Notes: generated from the letters alone by a model not told the origin. Positions 9,585 to 19,029 are shown, numbered from the stretch's first letter. The stretch: DNA of 64,000 bases from Hyphomicrobiaceae bacterium (GCA_021730785.1 JAKFWF010000065.1:108613-172612); one strand, 5' to 3'. Made by a program: numbers and translations.

Positions 9585-10189
9585 GTGCTGTCCTTGCCCC
9601 GCGCGGCAGCAGCCCCCTGGTACTCGGGCCGGTCGATCGCCAGCGGGCCGCGCGCCAGCAGCCGGGCGAGCGCGCCGGCGATGATCGGCAGCGGCAGCGA
9701 GGTGATGACGCGGACAAAAACAAACTCGTGCCCCAGCAGCGGCAGTTCCCACGTCACGATGCGCTGGATGCCGATGATCGACCAGGCGGTGAGAAAGGCG
9801 ATCACCGCACCCACGTCGGCGCCCGCGAGAAACAGCGCATAGACGATCGGGAACGCGGCGAACGGTCCGCCGGGCGTCACCGCGCCAAGCGCGGTCGCGA
9901 GAACAAGCCCGGCCCAGCCTGATTGCGCGCCAAGGATGGGGGCGATCTGCTTCGGGTCGGCCAGTTCACGGGCCAGGCCGCCGAGTAGGAGACCGAGCGC
10001 GATCAGCGGCGCGATACTGACCATCAGGCCACTGGCATGACTAAGCGCCACGGTCAGCGGGCCGGGCCCCTTGATCCACACCACCAACACCATCGCGACC
10101 GCGGCCAGCGCGATGAAGAAGATCAAACTGCCGTCCACCAGCGGGCGGGCGGCAGGTTTCTTGGCCGTGACTTCGCGGGTGGCTGACAT
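9581..10189 (-). CDS. Permease half of YraQ/ArsP_1 (DUF318) type, first subunit
   Basis: 202 residues from the ATG at 10189. A short basic N terminus precedes about five membrane segments, with TPGGPFAAFPI and the following AFLTAWSIIGIQRIVTWELP. The partner protein has the parallel LITGWSVYAVNRVIAYELP, so the two are homologous halves. Longer in-frame starts up to 10306 exist but add a low-complexity, non-conserved N terminus. No clear ribosome site decides between them. This is the first gene of a two-gene unit. Confidence 0.7.
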   Translation of the reverse strand: MSATREVTAKKPAARPLVDGSLIFFIALAAVAMVLVVWIKGPGPLTVALSHASGLMVSIAPLIALGLLLGGLARELADPKQIAPILGAQSGWAGLVLATALGAVTPGGPFAAFPIVYALFLAGADVGAVIAFLTAWSIIGIQRIVTWELPLLGHEFVFVRVITSLPLPIIAGALARLLARGPLAIDRPEYQGAAAARGKDST

Positions 10190-10389
10190 GGAGGTGGGGC
10201 GACTCGATCGGGAAGGTCGGCACAGCAGTGCCATAACCGCCTGGCAATTGTCTCTCGGCACGCTCGCGCACCTGCCGTGCAGTGTGCCTTTAGCCTTAGA
10301 CGCCATCAGCCGTGCTGTTGCGGGAATGCTTAGTCAGTCGACCGGAGGCGATTGTTGCAAGTGGAATTCGTGGTCAAACCACTGCGCAC

Positions 10390-10421
10390 AAAAAAACCCG
10401 AGCAACATCATGTTGCTCGGG
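10390..10421 (-). terminator. Rho-independent terminator of the porin gene
   Basis: The minus strand forms an 11-bp perfect stem, CCCGAGCAACA with its complement, around a 3-base loop (10397-10421). It is followed directly by seven T residues (10390-10396). It lies about 30 bases after the porin stop. Confidence 0.93.
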
Positions 10422-10451
10422 CTTCCGTTGTGAGTGCTAAGTCGCTGACGT

Positions 10452-11990
10452 TCAGAAGCGATAGATGATCGACGACTGCACGCGGGACTGGTTGCCCTTG
10501 TTGCCGTCGACGTCGGTACGCTCGCCGTTCTGGTATTCCACGCCCACGTCAACCTCGGGGAATGGGCTGTAGATCAGGTTGCCACTGATATAGCGCGTGT
10601 CACGCAACTGGGTACCGTTCGAGAAGGTTGGCTGATTGATCGCCACGCGGCTGAACGTGAAGGTTGACCGCAGTGAGTCCGTCCACCAGTGCTGGAGCGA
10701 ACCATAACCACCGTATGCAACTATACTTTCCACCGTTGTGAGGTTGCTGGAAAAGGCGAACGATGCCTGGCCACCGACGTCCTGCAGGTAGCGTGATGCA
10801 CCATCGAGATAGCCTGCCTGGAAGCGCAGATTGTCCTTCTTGTGCCCGAGGAACGGCAACGCGAACTGCCCCGTGGCCAGGAAGCCGAAGCCCCAAATCC
10901 CATCGGCTTCAGCGACGCCAGCAGCAGTCACGCCCGGCGTATTCGGCAACGGAGTTGCCGAGCGTGCGGCAACACCAGCAGCTTGCAGGATCAGCTCCGG
11001 GCTCTCATAGCGTGCCCTCAGGATAAAGTCCGGCAGGGTGTCGCGGGGCTGAATGGCAAAATTAGTGTTCAAGATGCCGGGACCGGCTGTGGCATTCGTA
11101 ACACCGGTTCCGTTGACAGCGCCATTTCCAATTCGGATGCGGCCTTCGGGGTTTTCGATCGCGAAGGCGCCGGTGAGACCGCCACCGAACTTGTGAGTGT
11201 AGCGGAGCTGTGGAACGCGCAAGAAGGTCTGTCCGCCGGGACCTTGGAAGTCCAGGATTTCCGGGTACGTCGAGGGGTCCGAGAAGGTAGACCAAAACTG
11301 GCCGCCGAGCACGGGACCAACTTCGGCGACCGCATGCCGCAGACGGAAGGTGTTCGAGTTCGAGACAATTTCGTTGCCGAGATCAGCCGGGCCGAAGAAA
11401 TCCGCCTCGACCAACACGCGTGCCGGTCCCCATGGAGTGTCGGTCTTGCTGGCTTCGAAGAACAAGCGCGACTGCCGTGCGTGGAAACGCGTCTGTGCGT
11501 CACCCGGGGCAGTTGGGGTTGCAACACCGCGCGTTGCGATTGAAACCGGATTGAACAGGTCGGCCGAGCCGTTCGTACGACCACCCCAGGCGCCGATGAA
11601 GTCGCCCTTTGCGTAGCCACCGATGCGCAGGCTCACGTCGCTGCCTGGCAACTTCCAGGTCAACCGCTTGCTGCCGGCTTCGACATAGGTCGGGTTCTGC
11701 GGCGAACCGGTTGCACCCGGCGTCTTGGGCTTGGCGATAGCAGCCGAAGACTTTTCCGCGTTCTGCACGGCGGTTTCCGTTTGCAGAACCGTCGCTTCGG
11801 TCTTGGCTTGCTTCTTTTTGAGCTGCTGCACTTCGCGGCGCAGCTCTTCCAAGCGCGACGTCTGTTCCTTGATCAACGCATCAAGACGATCAGCCTGACC
11901 GGCCCCCTGCGCATTGGCGGCTCCTGCCAGCGCTACGGCGAGCGCAAACGGCGAAGCCGCGAGCATCGGATTTCGCGAACTTTTCAGCAT
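10452..11990 (-). CDS. DcaP-like trimeric outer-membrane porin
   Basis: 512 residues. A signal peptide (to about residue 28, ANAQ) is followed by a coiled-coil segment (about 33-80, RLEELRREVQQLKKKQ), an Ala/Pro linker and a large beta-barrel ending in Phe (SSIIYRF), the outer-membrane targeting signal. The LRIGGYAKGDFIGAWG stretch at the start of the barrel is typical of DcaP proteins, which take up small anionic compounds such as dicarboxylates. It is monocistronic, with its own promoter candidate and strong terminator. The substrate is not predictable. Confidence 0.87.
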   Translation of the reverse strand: MLKSSRNPMLAASPFALAVALAGAANAQGAGQADRLDALIKEQTSRLEELRREVQQLKKKQAKTEATVLQTETAVQNAEKSSAAIAKPKTPGATGSPQNPTYVEAGSKRLTWKLPGSDVSLRIGGYAKGDFIGAWGGRTNGSADLFNPVSIATRGVATPTAPGDAQTRFHARQSRLFFEASKTDTPWGPARVLVEADFFGPADLGNEIVSNSNTFRLRHAVAEVGPVLGGQFWSTFSDPSTYPEILDFQGPGGQTFLRVPQLRYTHKFGGGLTGAFAIENPEGRIRIGNGAVNGTGVTNATAGPGILNTNFAIQPRDTLPDFILRARYESPELILQAAGVAARSATPLPNTPGVTAAGVAEADGIWGFGFLATGQFALPFLGHKKDNLRFQAGYLDGASRYLQDVGGQASFAFSSNLTTVESIVAYGGYGSLQHWWTDSLRSTFTFSRVAINQPTFSNGTQLRDTRYISGNLIYSPFPEVDVGVEYQNGERTDVDGNKGNQSRVQSSIIYRF

Positions 11991-12778
11991 GCATAACCCC
12001 GAATTTGATCCTGCTGAGGGCTCATCGCAAGACTTCCCACTTAGCCACCTCGGCTGCCCGTCACAATTTACACAACTTTAACTATTTGCCGTCAATTCGG
12101 CAGCGGAGGCATGTGCGTGATGCGTGGCTCCAGCGCAACAACAGGTTCAGCAGGGGCGTACACCAGCCTAGCCGTCACATCCTGATGGCGGAGGACATTG
12201 AGTCTTTTTGGCAATCCAGAAACAAAACTAACTTCATGTTTTTTATATATTTTCTTAAAAAATTGACACAGTGAATGTCCTGTGCGCAACAGCCACGGTG
12301 TGGCATCTTCCACGCACTTTTCGACCCACTCCTTCGCCACAAATCGACCTCTTGAGTGATCGAAACAAGTCGATAATCACGGAAAGTTGAGCATCTCGTG
12401 TTGACGAGCGAACCCGTCGGTCGGCGGGAAAACAAACATTTGCGACTAATGCCGCGGCAAATACCCATACGGAATCGCTTTAACCGCTGATCGAGATCCG
12501 TTGCGAACCGCGAGCCGTGTCAAAGCGCACCAACGAACGACCGCAGCACCGGAGTATATGGGATGCAATTCTAATTTTGCGACTAACTTGGAATGGAAAG
12601 TCGTTTTTTGCGCCACTCAAAGTAATACACGAGTGCCATGCACCACACTGCGCCGCTGCGAGGTTCGCCGGCAGACCCGTGGCCCACGGCATAGCAGCGC
12701 TGAGCGAACAGCACCTTGTCGCCCGCCCCCCGGCCGAATTAGCTTCGGTGAGCACACCCTGCCTCCGGAGGACACGCC
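11991..12778. other. 788-bp intergenic region with an AT-rich island
   Basis: It separates the divergent porin and amidohydrolase genes. A promoter candidate for the porin lies at 12067-12095. A run at about 12236-12270 is strikingly AT-rich for this genome. Short frames on both strands show no recognisable protein, no good start sites and no codon bias. I see no gene here. Confidence 0.6.
12067..12095 (-). promoter_or_regulatory. Possible promoter of the porin gene
   Basis: On the minus strand TTGACG (12090-12095) and TGTAAA (12067-12072) are spaced by 17 bases, about 75 bases before the porin ATG. The -35 matches five of six and the -10 four of six consensus bases. Confidence 0.45.
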
Positions 12779-14506
12779 ATGGCCGCCCGCTTCGATCTCG
12801 TGGTTCGTAACGGCACGGTGATCGACGGCACGGGCCGCGACGCTGCACCAGCCGACGTTGCGATCAACCAGGGTCGCATTGTTGCCGTCGGCACCTTCGA
12901 CGGCGCCGGTAAGGAAGAAGTGGACGCCCGAGGCCGCATCGTGACACCCGGCTTCGTCGACATCCACACGCACTATGACGGTCAGGCGATCTGGGATGCA
13001 CACACCGCGCCGTCCGCCTGGCACGGGGTGACGACCGCTGTCATGGGCAACTGCGGCGTCGGCTTTGCGCCCTGCCGGCCGGCCGACCGCGAAAAGCTCG
13101 TCGAATTGATGGAAGGCGTGGAGGACATCCCCGGGCCCGTCATGCACGAAGGGCTGAACTGGCAGTGGGAGACGTTCGGCGAGTACATCGCCGCTCTCGA
13201 CACCCGTCGGCGCGATATCGACCTGTGCGCGCTCCTCCCGCATGCAGCGCTCCGCGTCTATGTGATGGGCGACCGCGCGATCCGGCACGAGAAGGCCACC
13301 GCGGACGACATTGCCCAGATGGGCGCGATCACGGCGGACGCGATCCGGGCCGGCGCCTTCGGCTTCTCCACATCGCGCACCATCAGCCACAAGACACTGG
13401 CCGGCGACTACACCCCGACCCTGCGCGCCACCGAGGACGAGTTGCACGGGATCGCTGCCGGCATGAAGCAGGCGGGCGCCGGCTTTCTCGAACTGGTTTC
13501 GGACTGGAATGAGCCGGACGCGAAGTCCGAGTTCGCCATGCTGCGGCGCGTCGTGGAACGCTCGGGCCGTCCGGCCGTGTTCTCGCTGACCCAGCGGCAT
13601 GAAGCGGCGCGTTCGAATGTATGGAAGGAACTGCTCGGCTATGTGGATGACGCCTGCGCGGCCGGCCTGTCGATCCGACCGGTGGCCCCGCCGCGGCCGA
13701 TCGGCCTGCTGCTCGGGCTCGAAGGCAGCCAGAACCCATTCTCCGGCACACCGTCTTATAAGAGGATCGCTGCGGCGCCTCTGGCAGAGCGTGTGAAGAT
13801 CATGCAGGACCCGCAGGTGCGCGCGCGCATCCTGTCCGAGGACCCGATCGCCGGCAGTACGTTCCCGCTGATCAAGCGGCTCATGTACACGCAGATTTTT
13901 CGCTTCGGGAACCCGCCGAACTATATGCCCAAGCGCGAAGACTCAGTCGCGGCGATGGCCGCTGCCCAAGGGCGCACGGCACCGGAAATCGCCTATGACA
14001 TCCTGATCGAGGATGGCGGACGCAACTTCCTCTACGCGCCGCTGGTCAATTACTTCAACTTCGATCTGTCCGCGTCCGAAGCCATGCTCGACAACCGCAA
14101 CACCATCATGGGGTTGGGCGACGGCGGCGCGCACGTCGGCTTCATCCTCGATGCCGGCTACCCGACCTGGCTGATGAGCTATTGGGGTCGCGAGCGCCAG
14201 CGCTGGAGCTTGCCCGAGGTGATCCGCCGCCTCACGTCCGATCCAGCGGGCGCCAGCGGCCTCGGGGACCGAGGTGTGATCGCGGTCGGCAAGAAGGCCG
14301 ATCTCAACGTCATCGACTTCGACAAAGTCGGCTTCGACCGGCCTTATGTCACGTTCGATTTGCCGGCCGGCGGCCGCCGTCTGTTGCAGAAGGCATCGGG
14401 CTATGATGCCACGATCGTCTCGGGCGCCATCACCTATCGCAATGGCGAGGCGACCGGCAACCTCCCCGGCCGCATCGTCAAGGGCCAGCGTCTGGCGGCC
14501 GCCTAG
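12779..14506 (+). CDS. Amidohydrolase, N-acyl-D-amino acid deacylase-like
   Basis: 575 residues with the amidohydrolase fold: an N-terminal small beta domain (LVVRNGTVIDGTGRDA); the metal site FVDIHTHYDGQ; the NCGVGFAP segment whose Cys is a metal ligand in D-aminoacylases; and GLGDGGAHVG near 450 with the conserved Asp. The length and order match the D-aminoacylase/N-acyl-D-glutamate deacylase family, which hydrolyses N-acyl-D-amino acids. Many members act on other amides, so the substrate is open. GGAGG lies seven bases before the ATG. It is a single gene, convergent with the enoyl-CoA hydratase gene. Confidence 0.85.
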   Translation: MAARFDLVVRNGTVIDGTGRDAAPADVAINQGRIVAVGTFDGAGKEEVDARGRIVTPGFVDIHTHYDGQAIWDAHTAPSAWHGVTTAVMGNCGVGFAPCRPADREKLVELMEGVEDIPGPVMHEGLNWQWETFGEYIAALDTRRRDIDLCALLPHAALRVYVMGDRAIRHEKATADDIAQMGAITADAIRAGAFGFSTSRTISHKTLAGDYTPTLRATEDELHGIAAGMKQAGAGFLELVSDWNEPDAKSEFAMLRRVVERSGRPAVFSLTQRHEAARSNVWKELLGYVDDACAAGLSIRPVAPPRPIGLLLGLEGSQNPFSGTPSYKRIAAAPLAERVKIMQDPQVRARILSEDPIAGSTFPLIKRLMYTQIFRFGNPPNYMPKREDSVAAMAAAQGRTAPEIAYDILIEDGGRNFLYAPLVNYFNFDLSASEAMLDNRNTIMGLGDGGAHVGFILDAGYPTWLMSYWGRERQRWSLPEVIRRLTSDPAGASGLGDRGVIAVGKKADLNVIDFDKVGFDRPYVTFDLPAGGRRLLQKASGYDATIVSGAITYRNGEATGNLPGRIVKGQRLAAA

Positions 14507-14512
14507 ACGGGC

Positions 14513-15301
14513 TCACGGCGCCCAGCGCGCGGCGCGCTTTTCGGCAAACGAAGCGAGCCCCTCGGCGGCTTCGGCGGACTGCCGCTTTGCCGCGTGCGCA
14601 TCGACGAGGCCCGCCATCGCGCGATCGTCGAAGTTGCCGCGCGCCTGCTCGAGGATGCAAGCCTTGGTGTCGCTGACCGCCTGGGGACCGTTCTCCAGCA
14701 GGCTTGCCACCGCCGCCGCACCGCGTGCCTCGAGTTCGGCCGCCGGCACCACTGCGTGGATGAGGCCGATGCGGGCCGCTTCCTCGGCGTCGAACCGCTC
14801 ACCGGTGAGCGCATAGCGGCGCAGTTGGCGCACGCCGATGGCGTCGACCAGTTGCGGGATGATGATGGCAGCCGTCAGCCCCCAGCGCACTTCGGAGATC
14901 GCAAACTTGGCATCGATACTGGCCAGTGCCACATCGGCAGCAGCAACGAGGCCCGTCGCACCGCCGACGCAAAATCCGCGAACGAGCGCGACCGTCGGCA
15001 CGGCAAGCCGGTTGAAGCGGTCGACGGCCTCGGCCGTCTGCCGCGACGCGCGCTCATTGTCGGCCGGCTGCGACACGCGCACCGCGTTCAGCCACTTGAG
15101 GTCGGCGCCTGCCATGAAGCTACGGCCGGCGCCTGTCACCACCACGGCACGCAGCGCCGCCTTGGCGGACAATTCGTCCATGGCATCATGCAGGCCCTGG
15201 ATCAGCGCGCCGTCATAGGCGTTACTGACCTCGGGCCTGTTCAAAGTGACGGTCGCGACGCCGCGCGCGTCGAGGCTCCACAACACGGGGGACTCAGCCA
15301 T
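14513..15301 (-). CDS. Enoyl-CoA hydratase/isomerase, methylglutaconyl-CoA hydratase-like
   Basis: 262 residues, crotonase fold. GRSFMAGADLKWL forms the CoA/oxyanion region, GFCVGGATGLVAAADVA the second, and SEVRWGLTAAIIIPQLV carries the acidic residue typical of the methylglutaconyl-CoA hydratase subgroup of leucine degradation. No other leucine-degradation (liu) genes are adjacent, so specificity is inferred only from this motif. The ribosome site is weak. It ends six bases from the converging amidohydrolase gene. Confidence 0.83.
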   Translation of the reverse strand: MAESPVLWSLDARGVATVTLNRPEVSNAYDGALIQGLHDAMDELSAKAALRAVVVTGAGRSFMAGADLKWLNAVRVSQPADNERASRQTAEAVDRFNRLAVPTVALVRGFCVGGATGLVAAADVALASIDAKFAISEVRWGLTAAIIIPQLVDAIGVRQLRRYALTGERFDAEEAARIGLIHAVVPAAELEARGAAAVASLLENGPQAVSDTKACILEQARGNFDDRAMAGLVDAHAAKRQSAEAAEGLASFAEKRAARWAP

Positions 15302-15723
15302 CGGAAAGTGTGTCCTATTTGGCGCGTACGAAAAAAAACGAGCGCGGCGTCTATGGTTTGGCCTTTCGCTGTGGCCATGGCAAGGAGGGTGTCACCATCA
15401 CGAATTTTTTAACTGCGCTGGGGCACACGCATGACCGGAGCAGATCGAAGATCAGAAAAAACGACGAATCTTCAGCGTGTTGTCGCTGTGGTCGCAAAAG
15501 CCTAGCGCTGGCCGGGTGCAACCGCCGCGACGCAAGGTCACGTGAGCGATGCAAACCGGGCGTAGCTCTCCTGCAAGAGCCCTGCTAGATCGGGCCTTCG
15601 TTTCGCCAAGTCTGTTCCCGATGACAGCACGCGGGACAGACGGCCGCGCGCCGTCCGCTCGGTCACGACGGAACCGCGGCGGATTGGGCGCTCAACTGCG
15701 ACAGGATTACGGAACGGTACGCG
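15302..15723. other. 422-bp intergenic region, no gene seen
   Basis: It lies between divergent genes for an enoyl-CoA hydratase and an L,D-transpeptidase, so it should hold both promoters. Two short A-tracts (near 15330-15337 and 15459-15464) are visible. No convincing open frame or hairpin terminator was found. Confidence 0.5.
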
Positions 15724-17097
15724 ATGCCAGGCAAGACCAGACGCAGCGCCCGCAGTGTGCTCGAGACAACGCAGCCGACACGGCGGGGCTTGCTTGCGGG
15801 TCTCGGTGCTCTTGGCCTCGGTGCGGCATCGGCCAGCGCCCAGTCCGGCGGCAGCTGGGCGGACGGATTGCCCGGCTTCGGTCGCGGCGCCGGCAGCTCC
15901 CGCGATTCGTCCGACAAGCGCGAGCGGGTGGTCGATGTCTTGAACGACCTGCGCAGCGATGCCACGCCGTGGCGCAGCGACCAGATGGTCGAGAATATCG
16001 ATGCCGCAATCCAGCGCTATCAGCAGATCGTTCAGCGCGGCGGCTGGCCGGCGATGCCGACCGGCCGTCTGCTGCGCGCCGGTGACGACGATGAGCGCGT
16101 GCCTATTCTGCGCCGCCGCCTTGCGCTCGGCGGGGAACTGCGGCGAACCCGCGCGTCCGAGGGCAGCTTTCACTTCGATGACGACCTCGAACAGGCGATG
16201 AAGACCTTCCAGGAGAGCCATGGCCTGCGCGTCACCGGCCGCGCCGAGCTGTCGACGATCTCGCAGCTGAACATTCCAGCCCACGTGCGGATGGAGCAGC
16301 TGCGCCTCAACCAGCGCCGCATCCGCGAGTTACTGCAGACGCGCATCGAGGACCGCTATGTGCTGGTGAATGCGGCGGCCTTCCAGCTGGAAGCCGTCGA
16401 AGGCCATGAAGTGCGCCGGCGCCACCGCGTCATCGTCGGCAAGCCCGAACGGCAGACACCGGTCGTCAAGGCCACCATACGTGCCCTCAATTTCTTCCCC
16501 TATTGGAACGTGCCGCAGAGCGTTGCCACGCTCGATCTGATCCCGCGCCTGCAGAAAGAACCCGAATATCTGCGTAAGGAGCTGATCCGCGCCTACAACG
16601 GCTACAAGGGCCCGGAGCTTGATCCGCAGGCCGTCGACTGGTCGAGGGCTGACGGCAAGGTGGTGCACTTCCGGCAGGATCCGGGCCAGCAGAATGCGCT
16701 CGGCCTCGTGCGCATCGACATGCCGAATTCCGAGACCGTCTATATGCATGACACGCCGCTGAAGCCACTGTTCAACCAGCGCTCGCGGCCGTTCTCGGCG
16801 GGATGCGTGCGCGTGCAGGACGTGTTCAAGCTGGTCGAGTGGATCGCGCGTCACGAGATCGGCTGGGATAAGCCCGGGCGCGCCGACGATGTGGTGGCCG
16901 CCGGCCAGCCGCTCGACGTCACGCTGACCCGGCCGCTGCCGGTGTATTTCACCTACATCACCGCCTGGGCCGAAGCCGATGGCCGCGTCGAGTTCCGCCC
17001 CGACGTCTATGGCCGGGACGGCGTGAAGGACCTGGCCGGCGAACGTGATCCCGACGCAGCCCCACCGCCAAACCAGCTGCAAGCGCTGGCGCCGTGA
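15724..17097 (+). CDS. L,D-transpeptidase with peptidoglycan-binding domain, Tat-exported
   Basis: 457 residues. The N terminus has a twin-arginine signal (TRRGLLAGLGALGLG, about 20-40). A peptidoglycan-binding-like repeat follows (about 105-175, with DDLEQAMKTFQESHGL), then a YkuD catalytic domain with MHDTPLK (His near 342) and SAGCVRV (nucleophilic Cys near 361). The layout is that of YcbB-like enzymes that form 3-3 cross-links or attach proteins to peptidoglycan in the periplasm. The start is supported by GGAACGG upstream. It appears to be a single gene. Confidence 0.9.
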   Translation: MPGKTRRSARSVLETTQPTRRGLLAGLGALGLGAASASAQSGGSWADGLPGFGRGAGSSRDSSDKRERVVDVLNDLRSDATPWRSDQMVENIDAAIQRYQQIVQRGGWPAMPTGRLLRAGDDDERVPILRRRLALGGELRRTRASEGSFHFDDDLEQAMKTFQESHGLRVTGRAELSTISQLNIPAHVRMEQLRLNQRRIRELLQTRIEDRYVLVNAAAFQLEAVEGHEVRRRHRVIVGKPERQTPVVKATIRALNFFPYWNVPQSVATLDLIPRLQKEPEYLRKELIRAYNGYKGPELDPQAVDWSRADGKVVHFRQDPGQQNALGLVRIDMPNSETVYMHDTPLKPLFNQRSRPFSAGCVRVQDVFKLVEWIARHEIGWDKPGRADDVVAAGQPLDVTLTRPLPVYFTYITAWAEADGRVEFRPDVYGRDGVKDLAGERDPDAAPPPNQLQALAP

Positions 17098-17290
17098 TGG
17101 GGGGTGTAGCCGTCATTTCGCTGAGGCAACGATAGGGCGGGCCAATCGCACGCGGCGCAGGGTCCAGCCGCGCCAGTCGGCTCCCTGTCCGGCGTTCGCC
17201 GCGCTGAGCTGCTCGCGACTTGGCATCATGAGCTGCGGCAGGTTCCACATGTTTGCAGGCGTGTGACAGCGAAACACATGGCCTGCCCGC

Positions 17291-17968
17291 TCAGGCCACC
17301 CGGGCGAGGCCGCCAAAACGGCGGTCGCGCTGGGAGAAATCGTTGATCGCATCGGCCAGGTCCTGGGGTTCGAAGTCCGGCCACATGGTGTCGGTGAACC
17401 AAAGTTCAGCGTAGGCGCTTTCCCAGAGCAGGAAATCGGACAGTCGCTTCTCGCCCCCTGTTCGGATCAGCAGATCAACGTCGGGTGCATGGTCGGCGGG
17501 TGCTGAGATGGTGCGGGCAAACCCGTCGAGGGTCGCTCGTTCCGGCACCAGTGCCAGGGCCGCTTGCAGGATCGCGGCGCGTGAGGAATAGTCGAGCGCA
17601 ATGCGCACCTGCAGCGCCGCGCCGCCAGCCGTTGCCGCTTCCAATCGCGCGATCTGCGACAGCAGCTTTGCCGGCAGCCGGTCGCGGCGGCCGATGAAGC
17701 TGACACGCACGCCCTTGGTGATCAGGCGCTCTGTCTCGCTGCCGATGTAGGCGCCGAGCAAGCCCATTAGCGCCGACACTTCCTCCGGTGGCCGGCGCCA
17801 GTTGTCCGCCGAGAAGGCGAACAGCGACAGCGTGCTGACACCGAGGCCGGGCGCTGCTTCGACAATGCGTCGAACGGTCTGAATTCCAGCCCGATGTCCG
17901 AACGTGCGCGGCGCACCGCGTTGGGTCGCCCAGCGGCCGTTGCCGTCCATGATGATTGCGATGTGCAT
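17291..17968 (-). CDS. Stand-alone cis-prenyltransferase (undecaprenyl diphosphate synthase family)
   Basis: 225 residues from the ATG at 17968, with AGGAG eight bases upstream. It begins directly at the catalytic motif HIAIIMDGNGRWA (Asp for Mg-diphosphate). FGHRAGIQTVRRIVEAA, FAFSADNWRRP, RTGGEKRLSDFLLWE and TMWPDF follow, all signature segments of UppS. The canonical uppS lies in the rpsB-tsf-pyrH-frr-cdsA region, so this copy is probably a paralogue. It follows a winged-helix regulator gene, and an operator-like repeat sits just before its ribosome site. Product chain length and role are unknown. Confidence 0.88.
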   Translation of the reverse strand: MHIAIIMDGNGRWATQRGAPRTFGHRAGIQTVRRIVEAAPGLGVSTLSLFAFSADNWRRPPEEVSALMGLLGAYIGSETERLITKGVRVSFIGRRDRLPAKLLSQIARLEAATAGGAALQVRIALDYSSRAAILQAALALVPERATLDGFARTISAPADHAPDVDLLIRTGGEKRLSDFLLWESAYAELWFTDTMWPDFEPQDLADAINDFSQRDRRFGGLARVA

Positions 17969-17986
17969 ATTTCTCTCCTGGAGAAT

Positions 17987-18003
17987 ACTTTGTATTGCAA
18001 AGT
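17987..18003. promoter_or_regulatory. Operator-like inverted repeat, site A (before the prenyltransferase gene)
   Basis: ACTTTGTATTGCAAAGT on the plus strand has 6-bp arms (ACTTTG/CAAAGT) around TATTG. Sixteen of its bases recur exactly at 19045-19060. It lies between the regulator stop (18030) and the prenyltransferase start (17968). Confidence 0.72.
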
Positions 18004-18029
18004 TTAGAAGCAAAAAAAGGGACGCACCC

Positions 18030-18428
18030 TCACGCCGGAAACAACCGACGCGGGATGATGCCGGGCTTGTCGATTTCCGTGCCGGCAGCGGCCGCATCGC
18101 GCACCACCTGCTCCAGAACCTGAAGATATTCGAGATACTGCTTGCGCCCTTGCGCTGTGATCCGGCACGTCGTCTGCGGACGGTTCTTTTCGAACGCCTT
18201 GTTGATCTCGACCAACTTGGCTTCGGCCAGCACCTGCAGGTGGCGGCTGAGGTTGCCGTCGCTCAGGCCGCACAACTGCTTGAGGTCGCCGAACACCAGA
18301 CCCTTGGGATGGGCGATCAGCGAGGTGAGAATGCTGAGCCGCGCCTTCTCATGGATCACCCGGTCGAGACCCTCGTAGGCGAAGCGGCCGCTCTGGTCAT
18401 CCTTCGGGAATTCCTCACGCGTCGGCAT
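18030..18428 (-). CDS. Winged-helix transcriptional regulator (HTH_34-like)
   Basis: 132 residues. The DNA-binding part is clear: RLSILTSLIAHPKGLVFGDL leads into QLCGLSDGNLSRHLQVLAEA, the helix-turn-helix with recognition helix, then the wing KNRPQTTCRITAQGRKQYLEYL. This is the small ArsR/MarR-like winged-helix type (PF13601). The start at 18428 has GGAGG upstream and overlaps the end of the preceding membrane-protein gene by 14 bases. It lies between two identical operator-like sites, so autoregulation and control of the prenyltransferase are likely. No sensor domain is seen. Confidence 0.85.
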   Translation of the reverse strand: MPTREEFPKDDQSGRFAYEGLDRVIHEKARLSILTSLIAHPKGLVFGDLKQLCGLSDGNLSRHLQVLAEAKLVEINKAFEKNRPQTTCRITAQGRKQYLEYLQVLEQVVRDAAAAGTEIDKPGIIPRRLFPA

Positions 18429-19029
18429 CGGGACCTCCGCTGTACTGGAACAGGAGCGCCGCCATGCCTTGGCCGATCGCGAAGGGCAGCCCCATGGCGA
18501 GCGGCGAGAAGGCATCGGCGCCATGGGCGAAGGCAACGCAGGTCACGCCGCTCAACAGGTACCACACGCCGACCGCCACCAGTGGCCGCGGCAGCGACCG
18601 GCACGAGGCGAACACGCCGAGGCTGAGAATGATCTGCCACAGGCCCGGCAGCAGCCACAGGCTGTCCGCTGCGCAGCCGAGCACCACGAGCGTCAGCAGA
18701 AGTCCGGCAATGGCAGCTGGCAGAAACTGCTCGATCGCCTGCATCAGCATGTCGTTGGCGAGGTCCGAGTGGATGCGGCGCGAGCGGGTCACCGCCTCGT
18801 AGCCGATCAGAACGGCAGCCAGGATCGCAGTGAAGGTCCACAGCGCGAGATAGCCGCGCACGTTGGCCACAGGCTGCGGCAGCACCAGCGCCTGGATGCC
18901 GGCTGCCACAGCGGCGAGGCCGCCGGTTGCGGCCAGCGTCACGGGGCCGTAGCCGCGAAACTCCGTACTGCGCGCCAGTTGGCTGCGCAGGGCGGCGATA
19001 TCGATCAGCGCGCGGTCGAGGTTTTGCAT
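18415..19029 (-). CDS. Polytopic membrane protein linked to a winged-helix regulator
   Basis: 204 residues from the ATG at 19029. About six hydrophobic segments (near 32-50, 58-78, 105-122, 127-144, 148-168 and 175-192) indicate an integral inner-membrane protein. No catalytic motif is recognised. It is the first gene of a minus-strand unit with the regulator, starts 15 bases from operator site B and overlaps the regulator gene. A role as sensor or co-regulated envelope protein is possible but unproved. Confidence 0.72.
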   Translation of the reverse strand: MQNLDRALIDIAALRSQLARSTEFRGYGPVTLAATGGLAAVAAGIQALVLPQPVANVRGYLALWTFTAILAAVLIGYEAVTRSRRIHSDLANDMLMQAIEQFLPAAIAGLLLTLVVLGCAADSLWLLPGLWQIILSLGVFASCRSLPRPLVAVGVWYLLSGVTCVAFAHGADAFSPLAMGLPFAIGQGMAALLFQYSGGPDADA

